Positions 18,440 through 29,120 of a stretch of 33,422 nucleotides of DNA are shown one piece after another; within the stretch, counting starts at the first letter, position 1, and each line of letters starts with the position of its first letter. The stretch spans positions 1 through 33,422 of the forward strand of contig JAFMIT010000004.1 of assembly GCA_017853815.1 (NCBI GenBank). Reading direction: 5' to 3'. A program made the translations under genes and the position numbers. This DNA is from Actinomycetota bacterium (GTDB lineage: Bacteria > Actinomycetota > Actinomycetes > S36-B12 > UBA5976). The notes under the pieces were generated by a model. The model worked only from the letters and a program-made list of their open reading frames with translations. It was not told the DNA's origin and made no database searches.

Positions 18440-18958
18440 TTAGTTGGTGAAGCCGGTGGTGCCGCGCTTGCGACGAACAACTTCGCCCTTTGCGCGTGCG
18501 TGTGCCTCAAGATCAGCTTGGTACGCAAGCATCTGCGTCTGCACAGATTCGTCCGCAGATCCAATGATTCGAGCTGCGAGCAGCCCCGCATTCTTGGCGT
18601 TACCAATACCCACAGTCGCAACCGGTACACCTGCTGGCATCTGCACGATCGATAGCAAAGAATCCATGCCATCGAGTTGCGACAGCGGCACTGGAACACC
18701 TATTACTGGTAGTGGAGTCACTGACGCGAGCATTCCTGGCAAGTGGGCAGCACCACCTGCACCCGCAATAATCACTTTAAGTCCGCGCTCGTGGGCGGTT
18801 TTGCCGTACTGAATCATCGCCTCGGGCATGCGATGAGCCGACACCACATCTGCTTCATACGTAATCCCAAAATCCTCAAGCACGAGGGCTGCGGCTTCCA
18901 TCACCGGCCAATCCGAGTCGCTACCCATGACAATGCCTACAACTGGCTGATCGCTCAT
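18440..18958 (-). CDS. purE: 5-(carboxyamino)imidazole ribonucleotide mutase
   Basis: 172 aa; '[40 protein letters not shown]...[25 protein letters not shown]'. Confidence 0.97.
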   Translation of the reverse strand: MSDQPVVGIVMGSDSDWPVMEAAALVLEDFGITYEADVVSAHRMPEAMIQYGKTAHERGLKVIIAGAGGAAHLPGMLASVTPLPVIGVPVPLSQLDGMDSLLSIVQMPAGVPVATVGIGNAKNAGLLAARIIGSADESVQTQMLAYQADLEAHARAKGEVVRRKRGTTGFTN

Positions 18959-18960
18959 TG

Positions 18961-20154
18961 CTACTCCTCGATTGTTCCGGTCAGATACGCCGCTGCGTGC
19001 CGAGCTCGACGCAACGCATCGTCGAGATCATCAGAAACAACATTGACGTGACCAATTTTGCGCCCTGGCCGGACTTCTTTACCGTACATATGAATCTTGA
19101 GCCCGGGGTCGCGTGCCATGCAGTGTTTGTACGCCGCATACATGTCGGGATAGTCCCCACCGATGACGTTGACCATCACTGTCCAAGCGCCCAGCGGCGC
19201 GGGTGAGCCGAGCGGCAGGTCGAGCACCGCTCGAAGATGATTCTCGAATTGGCTCGTGACTGCCCCATCCATCGACCAGTGACCCGAGTTATGCGGTCTC
19301 ATCGCAAGTTCATTCACAAAAAGTTCAGCACCAGTATCAAAAAGCTCAACCGCCAACATTCCCGTGACACCGAGCGAGTCTGCGATTGTCATCGCGATGC
19401 GCTGCGCTTGGGCCGAACGCGACTCTTCGAGACCGGGTGCCGGCGCGATCACTTCTGCGCACATGCCGTTTGTCTGGACGGTCTCGACAACGGGGTACGC
19501 GACCATTTGGCCGTGTGGGGATCGGGCCACTTGAGCGCTGAGCTCGCGGGTGAAGGGAACACATTCTTCGATCAGCCAGCGAACACCTGGTTTCAGTTCA
19601 TGTGCCATGACCGCTTCGACTTCGTGGAGCGAGTGACACACCCACACACCGCGACCGTCGTAGCCACCGCGCGAGACCTTCAGGACCACTGGCCATTTCT
19701 CAACAAACTCTTCGACGTCGGTCGAGCTTTCGACAATCGCCCATCGCGGCTGCGGCACGTCAATGACCGCTAGTCGTTCTCGCATTTCGGCTTTGTCTTG
19801 GGCAAAAGTCAGCGCGCTCGATGCTGGGCGTACCGCTACGCCAGATTCCTCGAGTTCGCGCAAAATCGTCAACGGAACGTGTTCATGGTCGAATGTCACA
19901 ACGCTGACTTCGTGCGCGGCGGACACCACCGCATCTCGACTGTCGTGCTCCCCAAGCCAGGTGTCGGCGACTACCTGCGCGGCACTGTCGTTCGCTGACT
20001 GAGCGAGAACTCTGAAGCCGGCGCCGAGGGCGACAGACGCTTGGTGGGTCATGCGCGAGAGCTGACCGCCGCCAATCATCAACACTCGCGGATAGCCCTC
20101 TGCCGTGAAGCGGGAGCCTTGCGAGCGGATTGGCTCAGAGGAGCTAGAAAGCAC
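18961..20154 (-). CDS. purK: 5-(carboxyamino)imidazole ribonucleotide synthase
   Basis: 397 aa ATP-grasp protein; '[21 protein letters not shown]', '[14 protein letters not shown]', '[36 protein letters not shown]'; adjacent to purE. Confidence 0.97.
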   Translation of the reverse strand: MLSSSSEPIRSQGSRFTAEGYPRVLMIGGGQLSRMTHQASVALGAGFRVLAQSANDSAAQVVADTWLGEHDSRDAVVSAAHEVSVVTFDHEHVPLTILRELEESGVAVRPASSALTFAQDKAEMRERLAVIDVPQPRWAIVESSTDVEEFVEKWPVVLKVSRGGYDGRGVWVCHSLHEVEAVMAHELKPGVRWLIEECVPFTRELSAQVARSPHGQMVAYPVVETVQTNGMCAEVIAPAPGLEESRSAQAQRIAMTIADSLGVTGMLAVELFDTGAELFVNELAMRPHNSGHWSMDGAVTSQFENHLRAVLDLPLGSPAPLGAWTVMVNVIGGDYPDMYAAYKHCMARDPGLKIHMYGKEVRPGRKIGHVNVVSDDLDDALRRARHAAAYLTGTIEE

Positions 20155-20208
20155 ACCGTGAGTTTATTCGACCTTTGAGCTCACAGTTGTCGCGTAAGGT
20201 GCGCCACC

Positions 20209-20661
20209 GTGACTTCGTCGCTCTCAATCGTCCAACGCGTCCGTCGCGCTGTCCCCGAAGTGTCGAAATTTCTGACGGTGGGCGCCGTGGCCTATGTCGT
20301 TGACGTTGGCCTCTTCAACCTTTTGCGATTCGCTGGCGAAGGTGCGGTGCTCGCCGAAAAGCCCATCACCGCAAAAGCGATTTCGACGGTGGCTGCCATC
20401 TTGGTTGCGTACTTTGGAAACAGAACGTGGACGTACGGAGATCGAGCCGGACATCACATCAGCAAAGAGATTGTCTTGTTCTTTTTGATCAACGGAGCCG
20501 CAATGGTGCTTTCATTGGGCTGTCTCGCGTTGAGCCATTACGTGATGGGTCTCGACAACGCTCTCGCTGACAACATCTCCGCCAATGTCATCGGCATCGG
20601 ACTCGGGACCCTGTTCCGTTTCTATTGCTACCGGCGCTTCGTTTTCGTCGCTCAATCGTAA
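20209..20661 (+). CDS. GtrA-family membrane protein
   Basis: 150 aa; 'VSKFLTVGAVAYVVDVGLFNLLRF', four TM segments, 'GNRTWTY', C-terminal 'LGTLFRFYCYRRFVF'. GTG start. Confidence 0.92.
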   Translation: MTSSLSIVQRVRRAVPEVSKFLTVGAVAYVVDVGLFNLLRFAGEGAVLAEKPITAKAISTVAAILVAYFGNRTWTYGDRAGHHISKEIVLFFLINGAAMVLSLGCLALSHYVMGLDNALADNISANVIGIGLGTLFRFYCYRRFVFVAQS

Positions 20662-21894
20662 ATACAGTCGCACCACCGCAGGCTCTGAAGGCAGCCACTC
20701 GAGCCGACCTTCTTGCGCAATCGCCAGCATGACAGCAAGCGGAAAACCGATTGACTGCCGGTTGATATTGCGCCGATTCGCAATTTCGCCTGAGCTCACG
20801 AGTTGACCAATGTCGCTCGATAAACCTTCACCCTCGTCAGCTACTGACAACACCACCCACGAGCCTGTCGTGCGGGCAGCGACAGTGACCGTGCCTCGGC
20901 CGTGCTCCAAGGCATTTTCGAGGAGCACAGCCAAAATGTTGCGCACACCGCCTTGGGCTGCGACGACGTTGAGACTTCGAGGCACGCGTACTTGCAAAGC
21001 CCGCGATTGGACGAGCAAGGCTCGTCGCGATTCGGCAATGACTGGTGCAATCGCTGAGGCAAGATCGAGTTTCGTCATCAGATTTGCATCGCCACGGCGG
21101 AGGTTGACGAGCTCTTCGATGACCTGGGTGAGTCTTTCGATTTGCTGCGACGCCAAGTCTGCTTCCCGACGCACATCCTCTGGTGAATGTGCAAGTTCAC
21201 GAATCTCCTCAATCTGAAGAGAGAGCGCTGTGAGCGGTGAACGCAATTGGTGACTGACCTCGGAAGTGAGACGACGCTCTGCTTCGATGAGTTCGCCAAT
21301 GCGCTGTCCTGCACGATCGAGAACCGCCGCTACCTGGTCTAATTCCGGTACCCCGTAACGACGAGTGATTTGTCGCGCATCTCCCGTGCCGAGTCGCTCC
21401 GCTGACATTGCGAACTCTCGAAGCGGTTGTTCCACTCGCCGAGATAAATAGATTGATAGCTGCCAGGCAATTGCTGCCGCGAGCGCTGCAACTGCGACAG
21501 CGACCAGCGAGGCTTTAGTGATCGCATCATCGAGCATGCTCACAGGGCGAGTCAGTTCAACGCGCATCGTGCCAAATGTCGCACTCGCCTCAATGAACTC
21601 AGTCGGCAGATAAGCGCCGCCTTCAAAGACGAGTTTGTCGTTCTCAAAAACGCGGGCATGCACATCAGCGGTCAAAAAGCGAGTAATTCCACCCTCGGTA
21701 AGTGCGCTCGGATCGCCGTCGCTATGCGTTTCAGTGTGCTGCACATATCGGGCAACAGACTGCGCTTCGAAATCGAGAAGTTCTTGAGCCTGCGCTCGAG
21801 TGTCAGCGATAGTGAAAGCCAGCATGGGAACGCCTAGAGCCACAATCATGAAGAAAGCGACGGCCTGGATGATTCTCTGGATTCGAGTACGCAC
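20512..21894 (-). CDS. Two-component sensor histidine kinase (HAMP, DHp, HATPase)
   Basis: 460 aa; two TM segments, H-box 'SEVSHQLRSPLTALSLQIEEI', N-box 'LLENALEHGRG', G-box 'VADEGEGL'. GTG start; tail overlaps gtrA. Confidence 0.92.
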   Translation of the reverse strand: MRTRIQRIIQAVAFFMIVALGVPMLAFTIADTRAQAQELLDFEAQSVARYVQHTETHSDGDPSALTEGGITRFLTADVHARVFENDKLVFEGGAYLPTEFIEASATFGTMRVELTRPVSMLDDAITKASLVAVAVAALAAAIAWQLSIYLSRRVEQPLREFAMSAERLGTGDARQITRRYGVPELDQVAAVLDRAGQRIGELIEAERRLTSEVSHQLRSPLTALSLQIEEIRELAHSPEDVRREADLASQQIERLTQVIEELVNLRRGDANLMTKLDLASAIAPVIAESRRALLVQSRALQVRVPRSLNVVAAQGGVRNILAVLLENALEHGRGTVTVAARTTGSWVVLSVADEGEGLSSDIGQLVSSGEIANRRNINRQSIGFPLAVMLAIAQEGRLEWLPSEPAVVRLYLRLSDENEAPVAIETEQGPESDADDIGGDVVSESVVETHHVMAQRETAQ

Positions 21895-21906
21895 GCGAAC
21901 CTGTTC

Positions 21907-22572
21907 CTAGACTTTCGCAAGTCTGAAACCAGCACCGCGCACAGTTGCCACCATGTCTTTGTTGGCTCCTGCGTCTACAAGTTTCCGGCGCAAAGTTGAG
22001 ATGTGCATGTCGATGGTCTTCGTGGCCCCAAGCCAGTCCGTCTGCCACACCGTTCGCAACAACTGATCTCGCGACACGACATTGGGCGCTTGTTGCGCCA
22101 TCGTGAGCAACAGATCGAATTCCTTTGGGGTCAAAGGCAACAGTGTGCCCGCGAAATATGCCTCGCGCGTTCCGCCATCGACAGTGAGATCACCTATCGA
22201 GAAGGAAGTCGTGGAGGCTGTTCGCCGCAGAGTGGCACGCAGTCTCGCCATGAGCTCAGAAGTGCGAAATGGCTTCGTGACGTAATCATCCGCACCAGCG
22301 TCTAGGCCAATAATGAAGTCGATTTCTTCAGCACGTGCCGTCAACATCACGATAGGCACATCGCAATTGTTGGCGCGCAACTCGCGGCACACGTTGAGGC
22401 CATCTTTCCCCGGCAACGCCAAATCTAAAATGATGATGTCGCTGCCATCGACTCGCGATTGGACGTCGCGGCCGTCGGTCACATGTTGCACTTCATGTTT
22501 CTCACGCTGCAACGCACGCACCAAAGGTGCTGCGATTGCTTCGTCGTCTTCGACAAGGAGAACTCGTGCCAT
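21907..22572 (-). CDS. OmpR/PhoB-family response regulator
   Basis: 221 aa; 'RVLLVEDDEAIAAPL', phospho-acceptor 'DIIILDLALPGKDGL', 'VTKPFRTSELMARLRA', winged-helix C-terminus 'LTPKEFDLLLTMAQ...IDMHISTLRRKL'. Confidence 0.95.
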   Translation of the reverse strand: MARVLLVEDDEAIAAPLVRALQREKHEVQHVTDGRDVQSRVDGSDIIILDLALPGKDGLNVCRELRANNCDVPIVMLTARAEEIDFIIGLDAGADDYVTKPFRTSELMARLRATLRRTASTTSFSIGDLTVDGGTREAYFAGTLLPLTPKEFDLLLTMAQQAPNVVSRDQLLRTVWQTDWLGATKTIDMHISTLRRKLVDAGANKDMVATVRGAGFRLAKV

Positions 22573-22581
22573 GAGTGAACT

Positions 22582-23373
22582 TTAAGAGTTTCTCAGATGT
22601 TCCACGTCTCCACTGCCAAAAACACCCTTGGAACCGTCGCCACCTGTGATCTCTAATCCCTGAGCACCCACTGCTGACGCAATTCCGGTCACCTCGGCGC
22701 CCGCGATTGTGGTCAAGCGCACGTTCGTGCCGAGTGTCTGACAAATCGGCCGGTACGCATCAAGGATTTCGGTTTCGGTTGTCGTTTCGACTCTGCCCAA
22801 CTCGCGCAGGATGGCAATTAACAGTTCTTCCCGAGTCGGCACGACCTCGAGGTAGTCGGCCAGAGCGGCAGCTTGGGGTGTTGGACGCTCACGCGAGAAA
22901 AAGCAGTTAATCCCCACACCCAACACCACGAGCGTGTGATCCTCCGGATGAGTTGTCGCAACAATTCCGCCCAGCTTGCCGAGCGCGCCATCGCCTACCG
23001 TCACTAGGTCGTTTGGCCACTTCAGCTTCACGTCAGGCAGAAACCGGGCAACCGCCCGTGCGACCGCCACTCCCGCTGAAATGGGGGCCAATGCGACGGG
23101 CTCTGGCCGAAAAGCCACGGAGAACATGAGCCCATCGCCAGGTTGGCTCTCCCAACTCCGATCGAGTCGACCACGACCCTGCGTTTGGTGATGTGCCACA
23201 CACACCCGCCATGGCCTGGTTGACCCTGGAGGTTGGCTCAGAAACCGCGTTTGTGTGGAATCCACCTCAGACAGCACCTCGATCGCGACGTCGAGGCCAG
23301 CCACGCTCGCGGCAGCGACCAAGAAATCCCTATTCGGGAGTAACTCAAATGACTTGTGAGTAGACGAGTGCAC
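22582..23373 (-). CDS. birA: Biotin-[acetyl-CoA-carboxylase] ligase, monofunctional (no N-terminal HTH)
   Basis: '[12 protein letters not shown]', '[29 protein letters not shown]', '[22 protein letters not shown]', 'VLGVGINC'. ORF open to 23568, but GTG at 23373 avoids overlap with the divergent accD. Confidence 0.92.
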   Translation of the reverse strand: MHSSTHKSFELLPNRDFLVAAASVAGLDVAIEVLSEVDSTQTRFLSQPPGSTRPWRVCVAHHQTQGRGRLDRSWESQPGDGLMFSVAFRPEPVALAPISAGVAVARAVARFLPDVKLKWPNDLVTVGDGALGKLGGIVATTHPEDHTLVVLGVGINCFFSRERPTPQAAALADYLEVVPTREELLIAILRELGRVETTTETEILDAYRPICQTLGTNVRLTTIAGAEVTGIASAVGAQGLEITGGDGSKGVFGSGDVEHLRNS

Positions 23374-23410
23374 CCCGCTACGGTACGCATTCGAGGTTCC
23401 AGGAGGACAG

Positions 23411-25003
23411 ATGTCGGTCGCCGCAGGCTCGGACAAGCCCATCGATCCGCACACCACAGCGGGAAAGATTGAAGGTCTCAGGCTTCGTCGCCACGAGGCG
23501 GTCACTCGTCGCCAGAAGTCCATCGACAAACAACACTCACGCGGCAAGCTCACCGCAATGGAGCGCATTGAGATGCTCCTCGACGATGGCTCGTTCCAGA
23601 TGATGGATGGCTTGCGACGACATCGCTCACACTCGTTTGGTCTCGAAAAGACCCGTCCTTATGGCGATGGAGTTTTCACTGGCTACGGCACTATCGATGG
23701 TCGTCCCGTGTGCGTATTCGCTCAGGACTTCACGGTCTTTGGTGGTTCGCTCGGCGAGACGGTCGGCGAGAAGATCGTCAAAATCATGGATCTCGCCATC
23801 AAGACCGGTTGCCCTGTCATCGGCCTCAACGACTCAGGCGGCGCTCGTATTCAAGAAGGTGTTTCTGCTCTTCAAGGTTATGGCGAAATTTTCCGTCGCA
23901 ATGTTCACGCGTCTGGTGTGGTTCCACAGATTTCCGTGATTCTCGGTCCATGCGCGGGTGGTGCCGTGTACTCCCCTGCGCTCACCGACTTCACCATCAT
24001 GGTCGACAAAACATCGCACATGTTCATCACTGGACCAGACGTCATCAAAACTGTCACAGGCGAAGAAGTTGGTTTCGATGAGCTCGGCGGTGCACGCACT
24101 CACAATGTGAAGTCAGGCGTCGCTCATTACATGGCTGATGACGAAGAAACGGCTTTTGAATACGTCAAGGCTCTGCTGTCGTACTTGCCCAGCAACAACA
24201 TGGAAGAAGCACCTGCATTCCCATGGACTGCAGATCTCGAACCAACGGAAGAGGACTACTACCTCGACACGTTGATTCCAGATTCACCTAACCAGCCGTA
24301 CGACATGCACGAAGTGTTCGAGCACATTCTCGACGACAATGAATTCCTTGAAATTCAGCCACTGTTTGCCCCAAACATCATCGTCGGTTTTGGTCGTGTT
24401 GAAGGTCATGCAGTCGGCATTGTTGCGAATCAGCCGATGCAATTTGCAGGCACCCTCGACATCGATGCTTCTGAAAAAGCGGCGCGCTTTGTTCGTACCT
24501 GCGATGCTTTCAACATTCCTGTGATCACCTTCGTTGACGTTCCTGGTTTCTTGCCAGGCACCGATCAGGAGTGGGACGGAATTATTCGACGTGGCGCGAA
24601 ACTTATTTACGCATACGCAGAGGCAACCGTGCCAATGATCACCGTTATCACCCGCAAGGCCTACGGCGGTGCGTATCTCGTGATGGGATCGAAGTCACTC
24701 GGTGCTGATCTCAACTTCGCTTGGCCATCGGGTCAGATTGCTGTCATGGGCGCACAGGGTGCGGTCAACATTCTGTATCGCGCAGAACTTGCTGCTGCCG
24801 AAGACGTGCCTGCCACCCGCGCTCGACTCGTCGACGAATACGAAGAAACGCTGGCCAATCCGTACGTTGCAGCCGAGCGCGGCTATGTCGATCGCGTGAT
24901 CTTCCCGCACGAAACCCGAGAAATGGTTTTGCGCGGGCTGCGAGCATTGCGTAACAAGCGGGCGACGTTGCCACCAAAGAAGCACGGAAACATTCCGCTA
25001 TGA
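23411..25003 (+). CDS. accD: Acyl-CoA (acetyl/propionyl-CoA) carboxylase beta subunit (carboxyltransferase)
   Basis: 530 aa; '[20 protein letters not shown]', '[24 protein letters not shown]', '[16 protein letters not shown]', '[11 protein letters not shown]', '[14 protein letters not shown]'. RBS AGGAGG. Confidence 0.96.
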   Translation: MSVAAGSDKPIDPHTTAGKIEGLRLRRHEAVTRRQKSIDKQHSRGKLTAMERIEMLLDDGSFQMMDGLRRHRSHSFGLEKTRPYGDGVFTGYGTIDGRPVCVFAQDFTVFGGSLGETVGEKIVKIMDLAIKTGCPVIGLNDSGGARIQEGVSALQGYGEIFRRNVHASGVVPQISVILGPCAGGAVYSPALTDFTIMVDKTSHMFITGPDVIKTVTGEEVGFDELGGARTHNVKSGVAHYMADDEETAFEYVKALLSYLPSNNMEEAPAFPWTADLEPTEEDYYLDTLIPDSPNQPYDMHEVFEHILDDNEFLEIQPLFAPNIIVGFGRVEGHAVGIVANQPMQFAGTLDIDASEKAARFVRTCDAFNIPVITFVDVPGFLPGTDQEWDGIIRRGAKLIYAYAEATVPMITVITRKAYGGAYLVMGSKSLGADLNFAWPSGQIAVMGAQGAVNILYRAELAAAEDVPATRARLVDEYEETLANPYVAAERGYVDRVIFPHETREMVLRGLRALRNKRATLPPKKHGNIPL

Positions 25004-25212
25004 CGGATCAACCTGCCCTGCGCGTTATTTCTGGTAACCCAACTCCTGAAGAGCTGGCAGCCATTCTTGCCATCGTGAGTCGTAGAGGCTCTGTCAAAGA
25101 AGTCTCTGAGCCAACGAAACTCACGACCTGGGGCGACCCGCGACAACACATGCGCGGGTATTTGCCAGTCGGTAAGAGTGCCTGGCGACAGTCCGCCTGG
25201 GCAAAGTACTGA
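25000..25212 (+). CDS. accE: Acyl-CoA carboxylase epsilon subunit (AccE-like, 70 aa)
   Basis: '[24 protein letters not shown]...SAWRQSAW' is typical of actinobacterial AccE; ATGA overlap with accD. Confidence 0.9.
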   Translation: MTDQPALRVISGNPTPEELAAILAIVSRRGSVKEVSEPTKLTTWGDPRQHMRGYLPVGKSAWRQSAWAKY

Positions 25213-25222
25213 GCGAGTTTTG

Positions 25223-25861
25223 ATGACTCTCCCAACCATCGTGTTGGCATCTGCATCGCCTGCTCGCAAGCAGCTCTTACATAACGTCGGTATCGAACCG
25301 CTCATTCATGTCAGTCATGTTGATGAGGACGCGCTTGTCGCCGAGAACCTCTGGACGACCGCGGAGGCAGTCGCGGGTGGACTCGCGGTTGCCAAAGCTC
25401 AAGCAGTGGCTAGAACCCTCGATCTCGACGACGCGCTCATCATCGGATGCGATTCCGTCATGGAATTCGGCGGCCATCTGCACGGAAAGCCCGGCACACC
25501 AGAAGCAGCCGCGGCGCGACTCACTGAAATGAGCGGCGGACGCGGACATCTTTTCACGGGCCACCACGTGATTCGCCGTTTGCGCGGTGAGGAGCGCGCG
25601 ACCAGCGCAGTGACAAGCACTGAGGTGGTGTTCCACGACATCACTGAAGCTGAGGTGCGGGCCTACGTCAGCACCGGTGAGCCATTGCACGTGGCTGGCG
25701 CGTACACCCTCGACAGTCTCGGCGGACCATTCATCAAAGAAATCCACGGCGATCCGTCGAACGTGATTGGTCTCTCGCTTCCCACACTTCGAGCGATGTT
25801 CTCGGATTTGGGCGTCGGTTGGGAACTCGTCTTGGCGAGCGTCGCCTCGAGGGCCACCTAA
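25223..25861 (+). CDS. maf: Maf-family nucleotide pyrophosphatase
   Basis: 'MTLPTIVLASASPARKQLLHNVGIEP', 'IIGCDSVMEFGGHLHGKPGTPEAAAARLTEMSG', 'GAYTLDSLGGPFIKEIHGDPSNVIGLSLPTLRAM'. ATG at 25223 preferred over upstream in-frame 25178. Confidence 0.94.
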   Translation: MTLPTIVLASASPARKQLLHNVGIEPLIHVSHVDEDALVAENLWTTAEAVAGGLAVAKAQAVARTLDLDDALIIGCDSVMEFGGHLHGKPGTPEAAAARLTEMSGGRGHLFTGHHVIRRLRGEERATSAVTSTEVVFHDITEAEVRAYVSTGEPLHVAGAYTLDSLGGPFIKEIHGDPSNVIGLSLPTLRAMFSDLGVGWELVLASVASRAT

Positions 25862-25925
25862 GTGACTGCGTAGTAGCGCCAAACATTCCTAGACTCAGGC
25901 TCACGTCATCGAAGAGGAGACATCT

Positions 25926-27692
25926 GTGACCACGCGAACTTTGCGCAAGGTACTGATTGCCAACCGCGGCGAAATCGCTGTCCGTGTCATCCGCGCCTGT
26001 CGCGATGCGGGTTTGCAATCTGTTGCGGTGTACGCCGATCCTGATCGGGATGCGCTCCACGTCACGATGGCAGATGAGGCCTACTCGCTCGGTGGCAGCA
26101 CTGCGGCTGAGTCATACCTCGTCATCGAAAAACTTCTTGATGTGGCGCGCACGTCTGGCGCCGACTCAGTCCATCCTGGCTACGGCTTCCTCAGCGAGAA
26201 CGCGGATTTTGCCCAAGCAGTAATCGATGCGGGGCTCACATGGATTGGCCCATCGCCAGACGCCATCCGCAGTCTCGGCGACAAAGTTTCCGCTCGTCAC
26301 ATTGCCGCGCGTGCAGGTGCACCGCAGGTTCCCGGCACGCCTGATCCCGTCACTGGCGCCGAAGAAGTTGTTCGCTTTGCCGAACAGCACGGATTGCCCG
26401 TCGCGATCAAAGCCGCTTTCGGTGGTGGCGGTCGTGGTCTCAAAGTTGCACGCACTTTGGAAGAAATCCCAGAGCTGTATGACTCCGCTGTGCGTGAAGC
26501 GGTAGCGGCTTTTGGTCGAGGCGAATGCTTCGTGGAGCGCTACCTCGATAAGCCCCGTCACGTCGAAACCCAGTGTCTTGCAGACATGCACGGCAATGTG
26601 GTTGTGGTCTCGACCCGCGACTGTTCGCTACAACGTCGCCACCAGAAACTCGTCGAAGAGGCGCCTGCACCGTTCTTGTCAGATGACCAAATTGCTCAGC
26701 TGTATCGCTCATCGAAGGCCATCCTGCGCGAAGCCGGTTACGTCGGTGCGGGAACGTGCGAATTCCTTGTCGGCATCGATGGCACTATTTCTTTCCTCGA
26801 AGTGAACACTCGTCTTCAGGTGGAACATCCAGTCTCTGAAGAAGTCACCGGCATTGACTTGGTGCGCGAAATGTTCCGCATCGCCGCGGGTGAAGCTCTC
26901 GGCTACGACGATCCAGTCGTTCGCGGCCACTCAATTGAATTCCGCATCAACGGCGAAGATCCTGGCCGCAATTTCTTGCCCGCACCTGGAATGTTGAACA
27001 CGTTCACGATGCCATCTGGTCCCGGCGTTCGGGTCGATACCGGCTTCAAGCAAGGCGATGTCGTCGGTGGCAATTTCGATTCGCTGCTGGCCAAACTCAT
27101 CGTCACGGGCGCGAGTCGCGAACAAGCACTTGAACGTTCTCGCCGCGCACTTGAAGAAATGAACATCGATGGCATTGCTACAGCGCTGACTTTCCATCGC
27201 GCGGTCGTCAACGAACCAGACTTTGCTCCCGCCGATGGTCCATTCAAAGTTCACACGCGTTGGATTGAAACGGAATTTAACAACACCATCGAGGCCTACA
27301 GCGGTTCTTCTGATAGCACGGACGTGGCAGGAGATCGCGAAACGGTAGTTGTCGAAGTTGGCGGCAAGCGCGTAGCAGTTTCGCTGCCTTCAGGTTTTGG
27401 TGCCCCGTCGGCCGTCGTGACGAAGCCAGCCGGTCCCGGCCCGAAGCGCACAGCCAAGAAAGCATCGGGTGGCGCGACTGGTGACAGTCTGAACTCCCCT
27501 ATGCAGGGAACTGTCGTCAAGATTGCTGTGACCGAAGGACAAACTGTCGCTCAAGGCGAACTGATTGTCGTGTTGGAGGCCATGAAGATGGAGCAGCCTC
27601 TCACGGCGCATAAAGCTGGTGTGGTTACTGGTCTGACGATTGAAGTCGGAGCCACGGTGCCGAGCGGCACTGTTCTTTGCGAAATCAAGTAA
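25926..27692 (+). CDS. accA: Acetyl/propionyl-CoA carboxylase alpha subunit (biotin carboxylase plus BCCP)
   Basis: 588 aa; '[23 protein letters not shown]', '[13 protein letters not shown]', '[18 protein letters not shown]', biotinyl motif 'EAMKMEQPL'. GTG start with GAGGAG RBS. Confidence 0.96.
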   Translation: MTTRTLRKVLIANRGEIAVRVIRACRDAGLQSVAVYADPDRDALHVTMADEAYSLGGSTAAESYLVIEKLLDVARTSGADSVHPGYGFLSENADFAQAVIDAGLTWIGPSPDAIRSLGDKVSARHIAARAGAPQVPGTPDPVTGAEEVVRFAEQHGLPVAIKAAFGGGGRGLKVARTLEEIPELYDSAVREAVAAFGRGECFVERYLDKPRHVETQCLADMHGNVVVVSTRDCSLQRRHQKLVEEAPAPFLSDDQIAQLYRSSKAILREAGYVGAGTCEFLVGIDGTISFLEVNTRLQVEHPVSEEVTGIDLVREMFRIAAGEALGYDDPVVRGHSIEFRINGEDPGRNFLPAPGMLNTFTMPSGPGVRVDTGFKQGDVVGGNFDSLLAKLIVTGASREQALERSRRALEEMNIDGIATALTFHRAVVNEPDFAPADGPFKVHTRWIETEFNNTIEAYSGSSDSTDVAGDRETVVVEVGGKRVAVSLPSGFGAPSAVVTKPAGPGPKRTAKKASGGATGDSLNSPMQGTVVKIAVTEGQTVAQGELIVVLEAMKMEQPLTAHKAGVVTGLTIEVGATVPSGTVLCEIK

Positions 27693-27711
27693 CCGGTCTG
27701 TGGCTTTGCGC

Positions 27712-29073
27712 TCAGTGAAGTCGGCGCGCGGCCTCAGCGATGGAGCCGCTGAGTGACGGGTACACCGTGAAGGTGGACGCCAAATCTTCTGCAGTCAATC
27801 GATGTGTGACTGCGAGTGCCACCGCGTAAATCAGCTCGCTCGCGCGCGGAGCCACAATGACGCCGCCTACCACTGTGTGATTCGTCGGCAAGCAGTAGAG
27901 CTTGATGAATCCGTCTTCGATTTCCTGCATCTTGGCGCGGGCATTTGTCTTTAATGGCAACATCACCACGTCAGCTTCGATCTCGCCTGAATCAATCTGC
28001 GCCTGAGTCACACCTACCGATGCAATCTCGGGGTCGGTGAAAATGTTCGCGGCCACAGTTCCCAGATCCAGCGGGTTCACCGCATCACCGAGGGCGTGCC
28101 ACATCGCGATGCGTCCTTGCATGGCGGCAGTTGAAGCGAGCATGAGAACGCCTGTGCAATCGCCAGCAGCGTAAATCCCGCGAGCCGACGTACGTGAGAC
28201 GCGATCCACGGTAATGAAGCCTGCGTCTGAAGTTGCAACACCAGCAGCCTCGAGACCGAGCGATTCAGTATTGGGTAGCGAACCGACGGCCATGAGGCAG
28301 TGCGATCCTTCGACAACGCGCCCGTCACTCAAGGTGACGACAACGCCTGTTTCGGTGGCAGTAACAGAACTGGCGCGTGCCGAACTCATCACCGAAATGC
28401 CGCGGCGGACAAAAACATCTTCGATGACCTGGGCCGCATCCGGATCTTGGCCAGGGAGCACATGATCACGCGAAGAAACCAGCGTGACGTTGCTTCCGAG
28501 GGCGTGGTAGGCCGACGCAAACTCTGCACCAGTGACGCCAGAGCCAACCACAATCAAATGCTGCGGAATCTCAGTGAGGTCATAGAGCTGCTCCCACGTC
28601 AAAATGCGATGGCCGTCAGGTTGCGCGGTATCGAGCAGCCGCGGCCGTGCGCCGGTCGATAGCAAGATGACATCCGCTTCCAACGTCTGCTCTCCCGAAG
28701 CCGTGGTCACAGAGACCATTCGATCGCTCAACAACGTTCCCGTTCCGCGGAGAATCGTGACGCCTTCGCGTTCAAGTCGACCGTGGATGTCGGCGCTCTG
28801 CGCTGCCGCCAGTCGCAGAAGGCGAGCGTTCGCTTCCGCGAGATCGACGGTGATTGTTGAGTTGGTATCGATGCCGAGCCGCTCGCTCTCGCGAAAACGA
28901 GTAAGCACTTCGGCGACGCTAATCAGACCCTTCGATGGCACCACGTCAGTAAGTACTGCCGAGCCACCGAGTCCATCTCGATCGACGACGGTGACATCTG
29001 CCCCCAGCTGTCGGGCAACCAGTGCTGCCTCGTAACCACCTGGGCCACCGCCGATAATCAGCACGTTTGTCAT
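27712..29073 (-). CDS. lpdA: LpdA-like flavoprotein pyridine nucleotide oxidoreductase (NAD(P)H:quinone reductase type)
   Basis: 'TNVLIIGGGPGGYEAALVARQLGADVTVVDRDGLGGSAVLTDVVPSKGLISVAEVL'; central NAD domain 'LIVVGSGVTGAEFASAYHALGSNVTLV'; 'GIYAAGDCTG'. ATG at 29073 with GGAAGG RBS preferred over 29091. Confidence 0.88.
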   Translation of the reverse strand: MTNVLIIGGGPGGYEAALVARQLGADVTVVDRDGLGGSAVLTDVVPSKGLISVAEVLTRFRESERLGIDTNSTITVDLAEANARLLRLAAAQSADIHGRLEREGVTILRGTGTLLSDRMVSVTTASGEQTLEADVILLSTGARPRLLDTAQPDGHRILTWEQLYDLTEIPQHLIVVGSGVTGAEFASAYHALGSNVTLVSSRDHVLPGQDPDAAQVIEDVFVRRGISVMSSARASSVTATETGVVVTLSDGRVVEGSHCLMAVGSLPNTESLGLEAAGVATSDAGFITVDRVSRTSARGIYAAGDCTGVLMLASTAAMQGRIAMWHALGDAVNPLDLGTVAANIFTDPEIASVGVTQAQIDSGEIEADVVMLPLKTNARAKMQEIEDGFIKLYCLPTNHTVVGGVIVAPRASELIYAVALAVTHRLTAEDLASTFTVYPSLSGSIAEAARRLH

Positions 29074-29120
29074 GGTCACATCCTTCCCCATGATTGTTTC
29101 ACGGAGTTAAATCGGTCCCT

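Noticed and set aside
23374-23568. N-terminal extension of birA across accD
   Set aside because: Would overlap accD and its RBS by about 160 bp; the GTG at 23373 gives a normal BirA N-terminus.
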